Positions 8,984 through 17,900 are shown, counted from the stretch's first letter. The stretch is DNA of 64,000 nt from Polynucleobacter sp. AP-Elch-400A-B2 (GCF_018688355.1 NZ_CP061317.1:2030293-2094292); one strand, 5' to 3'. Made by a program: numbers and translations. Notes: generated from the letters alone by a model not told the origin.

Positions 8984-9190
8984 ATGGCTGCTGGCCAAAA
9001 TCAAAGAAACAGAAAAAACGACCCTATGGTGAGCAAAACTGGCAAAGCTAAATTGGGACCACTTAATGTGACTCAACTCAGTAAATTGCTCGAATCGAGC
9101 ACCAAGCCTAAAGAGAAAGCAAAGATTCAGAGGGCTCTCAATAAGCGCCCTCCGGTCGCGGCACCCGCTGCAACAGAAGTCCTAGCCTAA
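8984..9190 (+). CDS. Small basic protein of unknown function
   Basis: A 68-residue, Lys/Arg-rich protein with no membrane segment (AAGQNQRNRKNDPMV at the start, repeated KPKEKAKIQRALNKR later). AGGAA lies 7 bases before the ATG, and a good terminator follows, so it is probably a real short transcript. The 5' leader (8900-8980) contains a short hairpin (ctgag-caag-ctcag). The charge suggests nucleic-acid or ribosome association, but this is only a guess. Confidence 0.6.
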   Translation: MAAGQNQRNRKNDPMVSKTGKAKLGPLNVTQLSKLLESSTKPKEKAKIQRALNKRPPVAAPAATEVLA

Positions 9191-9210
9191 ACACTAAGTA
9201 CTATGCACTA

Positions 9211-9237
9211 AGCCCCGAAATTACCGGGGCTTTTTCT
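9211..9237 (+). terminator. Intrinsic terminator
   Basis: Hairpin agccccg-aaatta-cggggct followed by ttttt, 20 bp after the small basic protein gene. Confidence 0.85.
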
Positions 9238-9256
9238 TATGTAATATGCTGTCAGC

Positions 9257-9763
9257 ATGAAAGCATTTCCTCAAATTCACTCCATTTATATTGCTGCTCG
9301 AGCAGGCGAGCTAATGGTGCAGCTTGCACAAGCTGAGATTATTGCTGGCGAAGGCATTGTGGGCGATCGATACGCACTAGGTCTTGGTGCATTCTCTAAG
9401 ACCAAGCTCAAAATACGCCATATTTCTCTCATTGCTCTCTCGGCCATAGAAAATGCTAATGGCCAGTTGCATGCTAAACAGCAGGCCCTTTTTAGAGAGG
9501 GCGATACCAGAAGAAATCTGGTGATCAAGGGAATTTCTGAGGAAGAGCTAAATGGTCTCGTTGGACGGACTTTCTATTTGGGAGGTATCGCATTTAAAGG
9601 CACTGAGTTATGCGAACCTTGTCAGCGTCCAGCCAACCTGCTAAAAAGGCCCGACTTCATGAATGCTTTTGAGAATAGGGGTGGCCTCAGGGCAGAAGCG
9701 CTAGTCTCTGGGACTATTAGCCATGGTGATTCGCTGACCTACTCATTAGAACAAGAAGAATGA
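9257..9763 (+). CDS. MOSC-domain protein
   Basis: A 168-residue MOSC (molybdenum cofactor sulfurase C-terminal) protein. Seen motifs: GEGIVGDRYALGLG near the N-terminus, RRNLVIKGI in the middle, and the conserved Cys in GTELCEPCQRP, which in the family handles sulfur or binds Mo-cofactor. Single-domain MOSC proteins have poorly defined substrates. Its stop overlaps the start of the acetyltransferase gene by 4 bp, indicating an operon. Confidence 0.85.
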   Translation: MKAFPQIHSIYIAARAGELMVQLAQAEIIAGEGIVGDRYALGLGAFSKTKLKIRHISLIALSAIENANGQLHAKQQALFREGDTRRNLVIKGISEEELNGLVGRTFYLGGIAFKGTELCEPCQRPANLLKRPDFMNAFENRGGLRAEALVSGTISHGDSLTYSLEQEE

Positions 9764-10155
9764 TTACCTATACCGAGCATGCAAGCATTAGTCCAGAACA
9801 GGCGATCGACCTTTATGTTCGATCAACTCTCGGGGAGCGCCGCCCAATTGATAGTGCTGAAACCTTTGCAGCGATGCTTGCCAATGCAAATCTCACCATT
9901 TCCGCATGGGACGGTGAAAAACTCATTGGGATCAGTCGTAGCCTGACAGACTTTGCCTATGTGGCTTATTTAGCCGATCTTGCTGTAGATGAGCATTACC
10001 AGCGACAGGGAATAGGAAAGCAGCTCATTGAAGAAACTAAGAAGCGCTTAAAGCCTGACTGCATGATTGTGCTGCTTGCTGCTCCGAAAGCAAATACTTA
10101 CTATGAGCACCTGGGCTTTGAGCATAATCCACGCGCCTGGACCATGAAAAAATAA
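9760..10155 (+). CDS. GNAT-family N-acetyltransferase
   Basis: A 131-residue GNAT enzyme. The acetyl-CoA-binding motif A is YLADLAVDEHYQRQGIGKQLIEE (Q/R-x-x-G-x-G), followed by AAPKANTYYEHLGFE, the usual C-terminal beta4-alpha4 part. Substrate unknown. Translationally coupled to the MOSC gene. Confidence 0.85.
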   Translation: MITYTEHASISPEQAIDLYVRSTLGERRPIDSAETFAAMLANANLTISAWDGEKLIGISRSLTDFAYVAYLADLAVDEHYQRQGIGKQLIEETKKRLKPDCMIVLLAAPKANTYYEHLGFEHNPRAWTMKK

Positions 10156-10174
10156 TTCAACTGAATATTGCAAT

Positions 10175-10822
10175 ATGTCGACCACAAAACTCTGCCTCAT
10201 CCGCCATGGTGAAACTACTTGGAATGCTGAAAGGCGCCTTCAAGGACATACCGATATTCCTCTCAATCCCAAAGGCATCCAGCAGGCTCGCCAAATGGCG
10301 CAGGCTATTAAAAATACAAAGCTGTCATTCGATGCTTTATATACCAGCGACCTTAAGAGAGCCGCCGACACTGCAAATGCTATTGTGGAATTATTTGGTG
10401 TAGAAGCAAGGGTAGATAGCGCCTTACGAGAGCGCCATTTTGGCGCGCTTCAAGGACTCACGATTCAAGATGCGCCATTACTACAGCCTGCAATTTGGCA
10501 AGCTCATATTGCTCGTGACCTAGAGCATGAGCTCGCAGGTGGTGAAAGTATTGAGCAATTTGCAATACGCGTTCAAACTGTTTTAGACAAGATACAAGAG
10601 CAGCATTCAGGCCAAACGATTTTGCTTGTGAGCCATGGTGGTACTCTCGACATGGTGTACCGAATTGCTAGCAAGCAAGCCTTAAGTGCTGAGCGGGTTG
10701 CCTCAGTGCCAAATGCCTCATTCAATTGGATTAGCCATCAGAAAGGCGTGGGCTGGTCAGTTGAGAAATGGGCTGACACTCGTCATCTCGAAGGTTCCGC
10801 CTTAGAAGGCGTCGATCTCTAA
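10175..10822 (+). CDS. Histidine phosphatase / phosphoglycerate mutase family protein
   Basis: A 215-residue branch-1 histidine phosphatase. The phosphoacceptor His is in LIRHGETTWN, the second Arg in SDLKRAADTA, the Glu in RERHFGALQG and the distal His in VSHGGTLD. This set fits GpmB-, CobC- or PhoE-like phosphatases; the physiological substrate is not predictable. It starts 19 bp after the acetyltransferase stop and is followed by a terminator, closing a three-gene unit. Confidence 0.85.
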   Translation: MSTTKLCLIRHGETTWNAERRLQGHTDIPLNPKGIQQARQMAQAIKNTKLSFDALYTSDLKRAADTANAIVELFGVEARVDSALRERHFGALQGLTIQDAPLLQPAIWQAHIARDLEHELAGGESIEQFAIRVQTVLDKIQEQHSGQTILLVSHGGTLDMVYRIASKQALSAERVASVPNASFNWISHQKGVGWSVEKWADTRHLEGSALEGVDL

Positions 10823-10857
10823 GCAAAAAATCCCCCTTAGGTGACTTTTTGCTTTTG
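10821..10857. terminator. Terminator, probably bidirectional
   Basis: Inverted repeat aagcaaaaa / tttttgctt around a C-rich loop, placed between the phosphatase gene and the convergent H1-like gene. Confidence 0.6.
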
Positions 10858-10867
10858 TAGAAAAGGC

Positions 10868-11107
10868 TTACTTTCGGATGTGAGCATGACGGGCAGCATC
10901 TTGTGACATACCCTCACCCTTTGGCTTACCTTCAAGCGCTTCTTTTTCAGCGGTAATTTCTTTACGGCGCTCTTTGCAAGAACCAGCAATTTCTTGCAAA
11001 GCTTTACGAGCCCTCGCTGCAGAAGCTTTAATTCCTTTTCCGTGGAACTTTTCATTCTCTGATTGGTACACCTCAAATTCAGCCAGCAGTTTGTCATGAT
11101 GGGACAT
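10868..11107 (-). CDS. Small histone H1/Hc1-like protein
   Basis: A 79-residue, strongly charged helical protein (MSHHDKLLAEFEVYQ at the start). The core HGKGIKASAARARKALQEIA with CKERRKEITAEKE resembles the KG(N/I)KxAxxRxRKAL pattern of bacterial histone H1-like proteins, so nucleoid binding is likely. The other frame over the same stretch is equally long but has Lys/Leu-only composition and no homology pattern, so this frame is preferred. Confidence 0.7.
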   Translation of the reverse strand: MSHHDKLLAEFEVYQSENEKFHGKGIKASAARARKALQEIAGSCKERRKEITAEKEALEGKPKGEGMSQDAARHAHIRK

Positions 11108-11180
11108 ATTTTTCCTTATAAATTATTGAAAGAATCTGCTTAAGAAACACTCTAACCTAATATATTGAAATTGCTTTAAT

Positions 11181-11933
11181 TTATTGTGTCCAGCGATCAA
11201 TAATGGCTTTTATTTTTTTTGGTCCGAGCTCAGCAAGATACAGATTGAAGTCATCGCGCAGCTCAGAATTTTTTTTGAAAGCAAACCCGAGATTATCAAA
11301 CCCAACAACTTGGTAGCTGCTACTAACTGGAAGATTTAAAGTTTTTTGATAATTAACTAGCATCACGTTATCAACAAATACCAAATCTACATTACCATTT
11401 TGCAATGCAAGTAAGGCTTCGGTTGGCGAGGGGTATAGCTTTACTTGCTCAACTGAGTAATAGCCTTTTGGCTGTAATACATTTTTCACATAATCATCAA
11501 ATACACTTCCTGTCGGATAGGCAATTGTGTATTTACTGAGCTGTGATAAATCTGTTATTTTGATATTACGGTTTTTTAAACCTATCAACTGCCAGGTGCT
11601 AGTGAAATAAGGATTGGAAAAATCCATCACCTCTTTGCGCTTGTCTGTAATAGAAATTCCAGAGAATGCCACATCAGCTTGGCCACTGGTTACAGCGCCT
11701 AGCATGCCAAGCCAATCGTAAGCTGTTACTTTAAATGTACAGCCTCGTGACTTACAGTAGCCCTCAAATATCTCTAAGTCTATGCCTGAGTATTTCCCAT
11801 CTTTTTCAAACAGCATTGGGGGAACCGCGGGCGATATGGCAACCTTAATGAGCTTAGATGGTTCTTCTTTAGAACATCCGCCCAGAAGAAATAAGCCAAC
11901 TAATAATGTAGTAATGATGCGTTCAAGTCTCAT
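11181..11933 (-). CDS. Extracellular solute-binding protein, family 3 (amino-acid type), lipoprotein
   Basis: Periplasmic ligand-binding lipoprotein of about 250 residues. The start at 11933 gives a proper lipoprotein signal (MRLERIITTLLVGLFLLGGC). SBP family 3 motifs follow: KYSGIDLEIFEGYCKSRG, DVAFSGISITDKRKEVMDFS, YPTGSVFDD and the LVFVDNVML hinge. No ABC permease or ATPase genes adjoin, so it may be an orphan receptor or use a transporter encoded elsewhere. Ligand unknown, probably a polar amino acid. Confidence 0.83.
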   Translation of the reverse strand: MRLERIITTLLVGLFLLGGCSKEEPSKLIKVAISPAVPPMLFEKDGKYSGIDLEIFEGYCKSRGCTFKVTAYDWLGMLGAVTSGQADVAFSGISITDKRKEVMDFSNPYFTSTWQLIGLKNRNIKITDLSQLSKYTIAYPTGSVFDDYVKNVLQPKGYYSVEQVKLYPSPTEALLALQNGNVDLVFVDNVMLVNYQKTLNLPVSSSYQVVGFDNLGFAFKKNSELRDDFNLYLAELGPKKIKAIIDRWTQ

Positions 11934-12053
11934 AGTATTTTCAAGTTTTATTTGATTGAACGATCTTATCAAGAATTGAATCTAACAATGCCATCAGGGC
12001 ATTACTTTTTAACTCTGCATCTTTTCCGCATTCCGATTAGCGAAAAACCCAAT

Positions 12054-12082
12054 AAAAAACCCCGCATTTACGGGGCTTTTTA
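12054..12082. terminator. Intrinsic terminator downstream of the phasin gene
   Basis: Hairpin ccccgc-attta-cggggc flanked by A- and T-runs; it is read from the minus strand after the phasin gene and could work in both directions. Confidence 0.8.
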
Positions 12083-12100
12083 TCTGAAGCGATCCGCCAA

Positions 12101-12655
12101 TTACTTGGTACGACTTTTTGCTTTTGGAGCATGGCCAAATTGACCCTGTGCACTCTTCATTGCAGTTTCTACACTTTTCTCAAAGTTTGCAAAAGCATCT
12201 TGAGTGCTTGAACGTACTTGGTCAAAGTTTTGCATTGCCGTATTGAATGCGGAGGTAAAGGAGCTGACATACGCCTCTGATCCAGCAGGCGCCTTTGATG
12301 TAGCGGCAGCCACGAAACTCTTCAGATCGTCCTGTGATTGATTGATGGCAGCCTCTACAGCCTCAACCAGCTCTTGGTTACCACGGCGCAGTACTGCAGC
12401 AACTTTTTTCTGATACTCAGCAACTTCAGTGACGGCTTCTTGTACTTCTGGGCTTTGCAGAAGGTCTAGGGCTGCTTTTGCATCCTTACCTTTCATTAAT
12501 TCAGCTGCTTTAGCTTGTGCATTTGCAACAGCTTGTTGTGCAGCTTGGTAATTGATTTCTGCTAACTCTTGAGCATTTTCAAGGGCAGTTTGGCCTAGTG
12601 CACGTGCACTTTCTGCGGATTTAGTTTGGTTTTCTGCAAATTGATTTTTGAACAT
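12101..12655 (-). CDS. phaP: Phasin-family protein
   Basis: Phasins coat polyhydroxyalkanoate granules. The 184-residue, Ala/Gln-rich, fully helical protein has the Phasin_2 layout: N-terminal MFKNQFAENQTKSAESARAL, then long amphipathic heptads (QELAEINYQAAQQAVANAQ, FTSAFNTAMQNFDQVRSS). It ends in a basic tail (HAPKAKSRTK). ATG 12655 is preferred over 12667 because it gives the usual phasin start. No phaC/phaB is in the window. Confidence 0.85.
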   Translation of the reverse strand: MFKNQFAENQTKSAESARALGQTALENAQELAEINYQAAQQAVANAQAKAAELMKGKDAKAALDLLQSPEVQEAVTEVAEYQKKVAAVLRRGNQELVEAVEAAINQSQDDLKSFVAAATSKAPAGSEAYVSSFTSAFNTAMQNFDQVRSSTQDAFANFEKSVETAMKSAQGQFGHAPKAKSRTK

Positions 12656-12786
12656 GATTTTTCCCATTAATTGGTTATTTGTTGCACTGCACCATATTAA
12701 TAGCTTATTTTAGGTTTAGCAAGGAAATTTTGCTGCAAAGCAGCATTTATCACCTAAAGGGCAAAATACATTCACCCCAATAACAA

Positions 12787-13347
12787 TTAAGCAGCTCTAT
12801 TTTTTAAATAGTCAATCACCCAAGCCGGATCACTGTCGCTTGGAAAGATGGGGTAGTGAACGGCCTCGATCACACCATCATTTGCGATCAGGGTAATGCG
12901 CTTTAATAGCGTCATTCCAGCAGCAACAAAGGTAGGCAAGCGCAAAGCTTGCTGAAATTGATATTCCTCATCACTGAGCACTGGAAATGGCAAATGCAAA
13001 CGATCCGCCATCTCTTGTTGATATTCAGTAGATTGCACGCTCAGCCCTACAACATCCGCGCCAAGCGATTGAAGCTCTTGATAGTGATCCCTAAATGAGC
13101 AGCTTTGTGGGGTGCATCCCCTTGCTCCCGGGATTTGGTCCCATCCATCCGGCAACGGAACATTGGGCTGACCTGTCATTGGGTAACAGTAAATCACGAT
13201 ACGCCCCTGAGTCTGGCCGAGATTAAATTGGCCATGGGCCGTTGTTCCAAGCGAGATGGCTGGCAAGCTCATGCCCACTAAGTGATCGGCAGCCCCATCA
13301 TCTTGAGGGATAGGTAAGTCGACAGGTAATTGATTGAGATTTGTCAT
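12787..13347 (-). CDS. Peroxiredoxin (AhpC/TSA family)
   Basis: Thiol peroxidase of 186 residues with the PRX fold: IVIYCYPMTGQPNVPLPDGWD, then GARGCTPQSCSFRDHY, where the first Cys is the probable peroxidatic residue and the second lies four residues on, as in PrxQ-like enzymes. After this come GADVVGLSVQ and LPFPVLSDEE. The active-site segment is longer than the usual PGAFTPxC, so it belongs to a divergent subgroup common in betaproteobacteria. Confidence 0.82.
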   Translation of the reverse strand: MTNLNQLPVDLPIPQDDGAADHLVGMSLPAISLGTTAHGQFNLGQTQGRIVIYCYPMTGQPNVPLPDGWDQIPGARGCTPQSCSFRDHYQELQSLGADVVGLSVQSTEYQQEMADRLHLPFPVLSDEEYQFQQALRLPTFVAAGMTLLKRITLIANDGVIEAVHYPIFPSDSDPAWVIDYLKNRAA

Positions 13348-13377
13348 AAATATAATCTTAGCTTACTAAGCCATAGC

Positions 13378-13944
13378 CTATCTACAAGTCTTTGGTAGCG
13401 CTGACTTCTTCAGTGATGCGACCTCGGCCATTGACTCGAATTGTCGACGCAAAATATTTTTAATGAAGAATTCAATTACTGCCGATGGCACTAAGGAATT
13501 CGGTTCAATTTGGGCATCGTACTTAAAGGTAGTGAATTCCTTCTCGGAAAATAGCCGCCAACTTCCCTTGTAATACTTTGTGTCACCGTTGAGTTGCTCA
13601 AAAAGTAATGTTTTATAGGGGGACTCGACGTACTCCAACTCAGAACGTATTTCAAATGGGATGAATAGAATTCTTTCCTCAAGCAAGCGAGCGACCTTCA
13701 CTTTATTGCCTGACCTAGAGAGCACTTTTGAGTCGACTACTCCAGGTAGATTTTTAGCGCCCTCATAGTCAGTAATGAATGTAAAGGCTTCACATAGGGT
13801 GATCGGCACCTCATAGCTTGCACTTACCTGGAAGCGATCGCCAGTCCTCGTGACAGCTACTTTTAGGTCATAGGTATTGGATGGCTCTTGCGCCAAGGCA
13901 ATACCGCACGATGCAATCAGAAAAAAGTAAAGAAGATGCTTCAT
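13378..13944 (-). CDS. Exported SRPBCC/START-like protein
   Basis: A 188-residue protein with a signal peptide (MKHLLYFFLIASCGIALAQ) and a START/polyketide-cyclase-like ligand-binding fold (SASYEVPITLCEAFTFITDYEG, LPGVVDSKVLSRSGNKVKV, YYKGSWRLF). Such proteins bind hydrophobic ligands in the periplasm; ligand unknown. No clear operon partner. Confidence 0.72.
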   Translation of the reverse strand: MKHLLYFFLIASCGIALAQEPSNTYDLKVAVTRTGDRFQVSASYEVPITLCEAFTFITDYEGAKNLPGVVDSKVLSRSGNKVKVARLLEERILFIPFEIRSELEYVESPYKTLLFEQLNGDTKYYKGSWRLFSEKEFTTFKYDAQIEPNSLVPSAVIEFFIKNILRRQFESMAEVASLKKSALPKTCR

Positions 13945-13972
13945 GTTGGTAGTTTAGTGATATTAAAGTGGG

Positions 13973-14488
13973 CTACTTACGCATGCCATCTAGCTTTTCA
14001 CTTAAAGCCTCAACTGCCTTCGTTAAAGCGAATAGCTCTTTCTCCTTCAACAAATCAATTTTTTGGTGCAGGAGTTCAATTTCCAACTCTGCCTTCACAT
14101 TGACCTCAAAATCATTGCTGGCCTGTTGACGGTCTATCTCTGACAGTCGATTCTGACTCATCATGATTGCTGGGGCGGTGTATGCGGCCTGAAAAGAAAG
14201 CATCAAATTAAGCAAAATAAATGGGTAGGGATCCCATGCACTTTTATTGTTTATTGAGTTGTAAGCAATCCAAACAAAGATACATGCACTTTGAACTAGG
14301 ATAAATTTCCATGAGCCTACCGTTTTTGCGACAACATCAGAAATTTTCTGGCCAGTCGTTAACCCTGGAGCGTAAGCTTCAATATGACTTGAAATATTAC
14401 GAGGAAAGCCTTTGCGATGCTTGCGCCTATGCTCCCGAAGGGACTCAAGAATTTGTAGCTCTTCATTAGTGGGTGTAATAGTAGTCAT
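13973..14488 (-). CDS. DUF1003 membrane protein
   Basis: A 171-residue DUF1003 protein: N-terminal RKGFPRNISS segment, two membrane helices (SWKFILVQSACIFVWIAYN and YPFILLNLMLSFQAAYTAPAIMM), family signature PFILLNLMLSFQAAYTAP, MSQNR, and a C-terminal coiled coil (LLHQKIDLLKEKELFALTKA). Function unknown. Confidence 0.87.
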   Translation of the reverse strand: MTTITPTNEELQILESLREHRRKHRKGFPRNISSHIEAYAPGLTTGQKISDVVAKTVGSWKFILVQSACIFVWIAYNSINNKSAWDPYPFILLNLMLSFQAAYTAPAIMMSQNRLSEIDRQQASNDFEVNVKAELEIELLHQKIDLLKEKELFALTKAVEALSEKLDGMRK

Positions 14489-14552
14489 AGTCCCTCGCTT
14501 TATATAACTACTTTACGCTCATCCGGAGAGCCTCAGGTTCGGCCCTCTGAAA

Positions 14553-15236
14553 TTAAATTACTTCCAACACTTTGCTTAAAGAGCTGCCTTCATAATTTGG
14601 CTTCTCACCAATTTCTTCAAAGGGGTGACCCAGGCGATTGACCCAAAATACATCGAAGCCATACCACTTAGCCGCTAGCGCATCCCAAGCATTGCTCGAT
14701 ACAAAGAGAACTTCTTCTCTCTTAACAGGAAATGCTTTTAATAAAAGTCCATATGCTTGAGGATCTGTTTTAAATAGGCGCACATCCTCAATCGTCACCA
14801 CTTGATCTAGATAGGGCTTTAAGCCATTGCTATCTACTACAGTAGCAAGCATCTCTCTGCTGCCATTAGACAATATGGCTGTAGATAAACCTTTTTCTTT
14901 AATAGTTTTTAGAACGTTCAAGCTATCTTCAAAACCAGTTAGCTTGGCATACTGATCCATCAGTCGCTTTTCATATTCTGGTGTGAGATTCAAATTCATC
15001 CGCTTACAGACATAATGCAATGAACGAATCGTCAATTCCCAAAATGGCAAATAGTGCTTACTACCGCCAGGATTGGGATCACTCATTGTTACTAAGCGCG
15101 TGTATTCAATTTGGCGATCTCGCCACATCAAAGCAAACGCCTGGCCATGCCCTGGAAATAGTTCTTCTGCCAGTTGGCCCATGGAGTAGACATCAAACAG
15201 TGTTCCATAAGCATCAAAGGCGATTAGCTTGTACAT
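14553..15236 (-). CDS. Haloacid dehalogenase type II
   Basis: HAD-superfamily enzyme resembling L-2-haloacid dehalogenase, 227 residues. The nucleophile Asp8 is in FDAYGTLFD, the Ser of motif II in AILSNGSREML, the Lys in VRLFKTDPQAYGLLL, and motif IV in FVSSNAWDALAAKWYGF; this N-W-D variant is typical of type II dehalogenases. The substrate may be a 2-haloacid, but a housekeeping HAD phosphatase role cannot be ruled out. Confidence 0.83.
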   Translation of the reverse strand: MYKLIAFDAYGTLFDVYSMGQLAEELFPGHGQAFALMWRDRQIEYTRLVTMSDPNPGGSKHYLPFWELTIRSLHYVCKRMNLNLTPEYEKRLMDQYAKLTGFEDSLNVLKTIKEKGLSTAILSNGSREMLATVVDSNGLKPYLDQVVTIEDVRLFKTDPQAYGLLLKAFPVKREEVLFVSSNAWDALAAKWYGFDVFWVNRLGHPFEEIGEKPNYEGSSLSKVLEVI

Positions 15237-15317
15237 AATTTGTCCTGTATTTTTATTATGAATATCTATTGTCGTTTAAAAAGGGATCTCTGAATTACTG
15301 CATTAAGCTCATAAATG

Positions 15318-15343
15318 AAAAAACCACCCGGAGGTGGTTTTTC
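15318..15343. terminator. Intrinsic terminator
   Basis: Hairpin aaaaccaccc-gg-aggtggtttt with a T-run, 30 bp from the sodC stop on the minus strand; its stem resembles the type C hairpins of the tRNA-Phe island (27,027 and elsewhere) but there is no tRNA fragment here. Confidence 0.8.
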
Positions 15344-15372
15344 TTTGTACTAACCTATGACTAAGGTCAATA

Positions 15373-15897
15373 CTACTTAATCAAGCCGCATGCAATTCTT
15401 GGGCCTGAGTTGCCTGCTGGTTGTGATTTGTAATCATCGGGGTCACGATGCACAACAACAGATTTTCCTAAAATACCAGTTGACCCATTATTAACAGCAA
15501 AGCCACTTAGCTTTGCAGAGTAAGTAGCGTTACCGTTGGCATCTGATTTGATGTTTGGCATGTCTCCAGCATGATTGGCACCACTTCCAGGCATTCCATG
15601 TGATTTTGTGTCTGGATTAAAGTGGCCACCTGCGCTGGTAGCATCAGGCGCGGAGCAATCTCCTTTTTCATGCACATGAAATCCTTGCTCAGCATTTGGC
15701 TTTAATCCAGAAAAGTTTCCGGTTACCAAAACATCATGTCCTTGCCATACAAAATTTACCGTGCCTTTTGCATTTGATCCTGAGCGCGAATCTAAGCTAG
15801 CGGACGCTTTTTGACCAGTGCCGTGCTCCATTGACTGGCAAGCTGTCAGCAATAAAACAGACACAGCACCTACTGATAGGGAAATTTTTTTAATCAT
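15373..15897 (-). CDS. sodC: Periplasmic Cu/Zn superoxide dismutase
   Basis: Dismutates superoxide in the periplasm. The 174-residue protein has a lipoprotein-like signal (VLLLTACQS, lipidated Cys20). The metal-binding residues are in GFHVHEKGDC (Cu ligands), HFNPDTKSHG and NHAGDMPNI (Zn ligands), and VVVHRDPDDY (last Cu His). The disulfide Cys is in GPRIACG. Length and motifs match bacterial SodC. Confidence 0.95.
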   Translation of the reverse strand: MIKKISLSVGAVSVLLLTACQSMEHGTGQKASASLDSRSGSNAKGTVNFVWQGHDVLVTGNFSGLKPNAEQGFHVHEKGDCSAPDATSAGGHFNPDTKSHGMPGSGANHAGDMPNIKSDANGNATYSAKLSGFAVNNGSTGILGKSVVVHRDPDDYKSQPAGNSGPRIACGLIK

Positions 15898-16102
15898 GGT
15901 TTGCCTCTTTTTGTTTATATAGACTCAGAATAGATCTTGTGGTGACACTCTTCAACCAAAACAAAAAACCTTACTGATAGTAGTCTTATTGACTTACCCT
16001 GCCAGGAGGCATGAATTCAAATGAAACCATCCGGAGGTTGCTATTCAAAGGGGCCAAGAACAAAGTCGGCTAGTGCCAGCGATGCCTAAAGCTAAAACTT
16101 TT

Positions 16103-16504
16103 TTACATCTTAATAATGCGCCAAGCACCTTCTAAGCGACCATCACCAGTTTTATCACCTGGCTTGACATCTTTTGCATAGAAATACAAAGGCATACCGT
16201 TAAACGCCAACTGTTTTTTGCCATCATCGCGGGTAATCACTGAATAATCTCCAGAAACAGCCGGGCCACCCTCCACCAACAGTGGCGGCCAATTGCTCGC
16301 GCACATACCATTACAAACTGACTTGCCTGAACCACCAACATCCTTGCTAAAGGTATACAAGGTCATACTATTATTTCCAGCCAATACACCATCATTAGCC
16401 TTGGTAAATGGCGCCAACGCCACTCCGGTCATTGATGCACAGGCTGCCAAAGTAGCTGTAGCCACCAATGCAATTAATGCACTTTTTACACGATTCATAT
16501 TCAC
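16103..16504 (-). CDS. Secreted-repeat (COG4315-like) lipoprotein
   Basis: A 133-residue lipoprotein (signal ATATLAACASM). It contains the pattern seen in COG4315 proteins: GNNSMTLYTFSKDVGGSGKSVCNGMCASNWPPL, then a second unit FNGMPLYFYAKDVKPGDKTGDG and terminal GAWRIIK. The repeat unit is LYxF/YxKDxxPG with a paired Cys in the first. Function unknown. Confidence 0.8.
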   Translation of the reverse strand: MNMNRVKSALIALVATATLAACASMTGVALAPFTKANDGVLAGNNSMTLYTFSKDVGGSGKSVCNGMCASNWPPLLVEGGPAVSGDYSVITRDDGKKQLAFNGMPLYFYAKDVKPGDKTGDGRLEGAWRIIKM

Positions 16505-16608
16505 TCCTTTTTGGTTGATTAGACACTTTAACCGTGATTTTGGTCACTCGCTTTGAATGGGATTGACTAGCGATTGCATAGGTAAAACCAAGCTAAAGGT
16601 GTTTATAT

Positions 16609-17211
16609 TTAGAAATGGTTTTCGATAATCATTTCTGTCTTAGGTATAAATCCTGGTTTTGGCCAGGCCGGCTTTATACCTTTACCAATTACTAGCATGG
16701 CGGCAATAGCATAGCCTTTTGGTAAATGAATCAACTCTGCAACCTTATCAAAATCAAAACCTACCATTGGGCAAGAGTCATAACCCATTGCTTTGGCAGA
16801 AAGCATCATCGTTTGAAGCATGATCCCCGCAGAGCGCATTGCCTCATCTCTCTGCAATTGCTCTTTGCCAGAGTAGAAAGGATGAATCCAAGGTACCAAT
16901 ATATCTTGAGCTTCCTTGGGTGCATTTACCCAGTATCTCGCAGGATCCTTTTCCCAAGCCTTGATATCGACAGTCACTACAAACAGCAAAGATGCTTCGG
17001 TGACTTGAGCTTGATCATGCGCAGCCTCTCTTAACTTCGCCCTCAGGGCTTTATCAGTAACATTCACTAAGCGCCAGTGCTGGATATTAAAAGATGATGG
17101 GGCCTGCATAGCTAACTCGAGGAGTTGCTCTGTCTCTTGCTGAGTCAATTGATGATTGGGGTCGAAAGACTTTACAGCCCTGCGCTCGCGAATTGCGTCA
17201 AATGTATTCAT
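16609..17211 (-). CDS. Nitroreductase-family flavoprotein
   Basis: FMN-dependent NAD(P)H oxidoreductase of 200 residues. FMN-binding signature: IRERRAVKSFDPN at the start, QAPSSFNIQHWRLV, and SCPMVGFDFDKVAELIHLPKGY toward the C-terminus, followed by LVIGKGIKPAWPKPGF. Physiological substrate unknown; nitroaromatic or quinone reduction is usual for the family. Confidence 0.9.
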   Translation of the reverse strand: MNTFDAIRERRAVKSFDPNHQLTQQETEQLLELAMQAPSSFNIQHWRLVNVTDKALRAKLREAAHDQAQVTEASLLFVVTVDIKAWEKDPARYWVNAPKEAQDILVPWIHPFYSGKEQLQRDEAMRSAGIMLQTMMLSAKAMGYDSCPMVGFDFDKVAELIHLPKGYAIAAMLVIGKGIKPAWPKPGFIPKTEMIIENHF

Positions 17212-17400
17212 AGTTTCCTTTATTGGTTGAGCTGAAGTTACAGAGATTCTAGACGCACCTCTTTAGTATTTTACGAATTATTATTCCACCAGAAAATCAA
17301 GCATCTCTTGATGCCAAGAACATCATATCTTTTAACCATAAAATAGCGCATGATAGGTCAATCAACTGATAACGAAATTCATCTAAGAAGCAGGGGCAAA

Positions 17401-17877
17401 ATGAGTACAAAAATAGATATTGGCATTAGTGAAAAAGATCGCAAAGCGATTGCAAATGGGTTATCAGGCCTTTTAGCAGACAGTTACTCTTTATATTTGA
17501 TGACTCACAACTTTCATTGGAATGTGAAGGGCCCGATGTTTAACACCCTTCACACCATGTTCATGGCTCAATACACAGAGCAATGGGCGGCACTTGATTT
17601 AATAGCAGAACGAATCAGAGCTCTTGGAGAGCCAGCACCAGGTACCTATAAAGAGTTCTCAAGATTAACTTCGATTAAAGAGGTTGAGGGAACTCCAAAG
17701 GCAATGGATATGGTTAGGCATCTTGTAAAAGCTCAAGAAGCAACAGCGAAGACTGCTCGTAAACTATTTCCCTTGGTTGAAAAAGCAAACGACCAGCCTA
17801 CAGCTGATCTGCTTACCCAACGACAAGATATCCATGAAAAAACTGCTTGGATGCTGAGAAGCCTGCTAGAGGAGTAA
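17401..17877 (+). CDS. dps: Dps-family DNA-protecting ferritin
   Basis: Dodecameric iron-storage protein that oxidises Fe(II) with H2O2 and protects DNA. The start at 17401 has AGGGG 6 bases upstream; a longer reading from 17350 does not. Ferroxidase-site motif: LMTHNFHWNVKGPMF, with the helix HTMFMAQYTEQWAALDLIAERIRALG supplying the acidic ligands from the partner subunit. 158 residues, normal size. It is the last backbone gene before the tRNA-Phe island. Confidence 0.92.
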   Translation: MSTKIDIGISEKDRKAIANGLSGLLADSYSLYLMTHNFHWNVKGPMFNTLHTMFMAQYTEQWAALDLIAERIRALGEPAPGTYKEFSRLTSIKEVEGTPKAMDMVRHLVKAQEATAKTARKLFPLVEKANDQPTADLLTQRQDIHEKTAWMLRSLLEE

Positions 17878-17900
17878 ATCCCTTTAACATTGCACTAAGC

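Noticed and set aside
10837..11097. 86-residue frame overlapping the H1-like gene
   Set aside because: Lys/Leu-biased shadow of the better-supported frame at 10,868-11,107.
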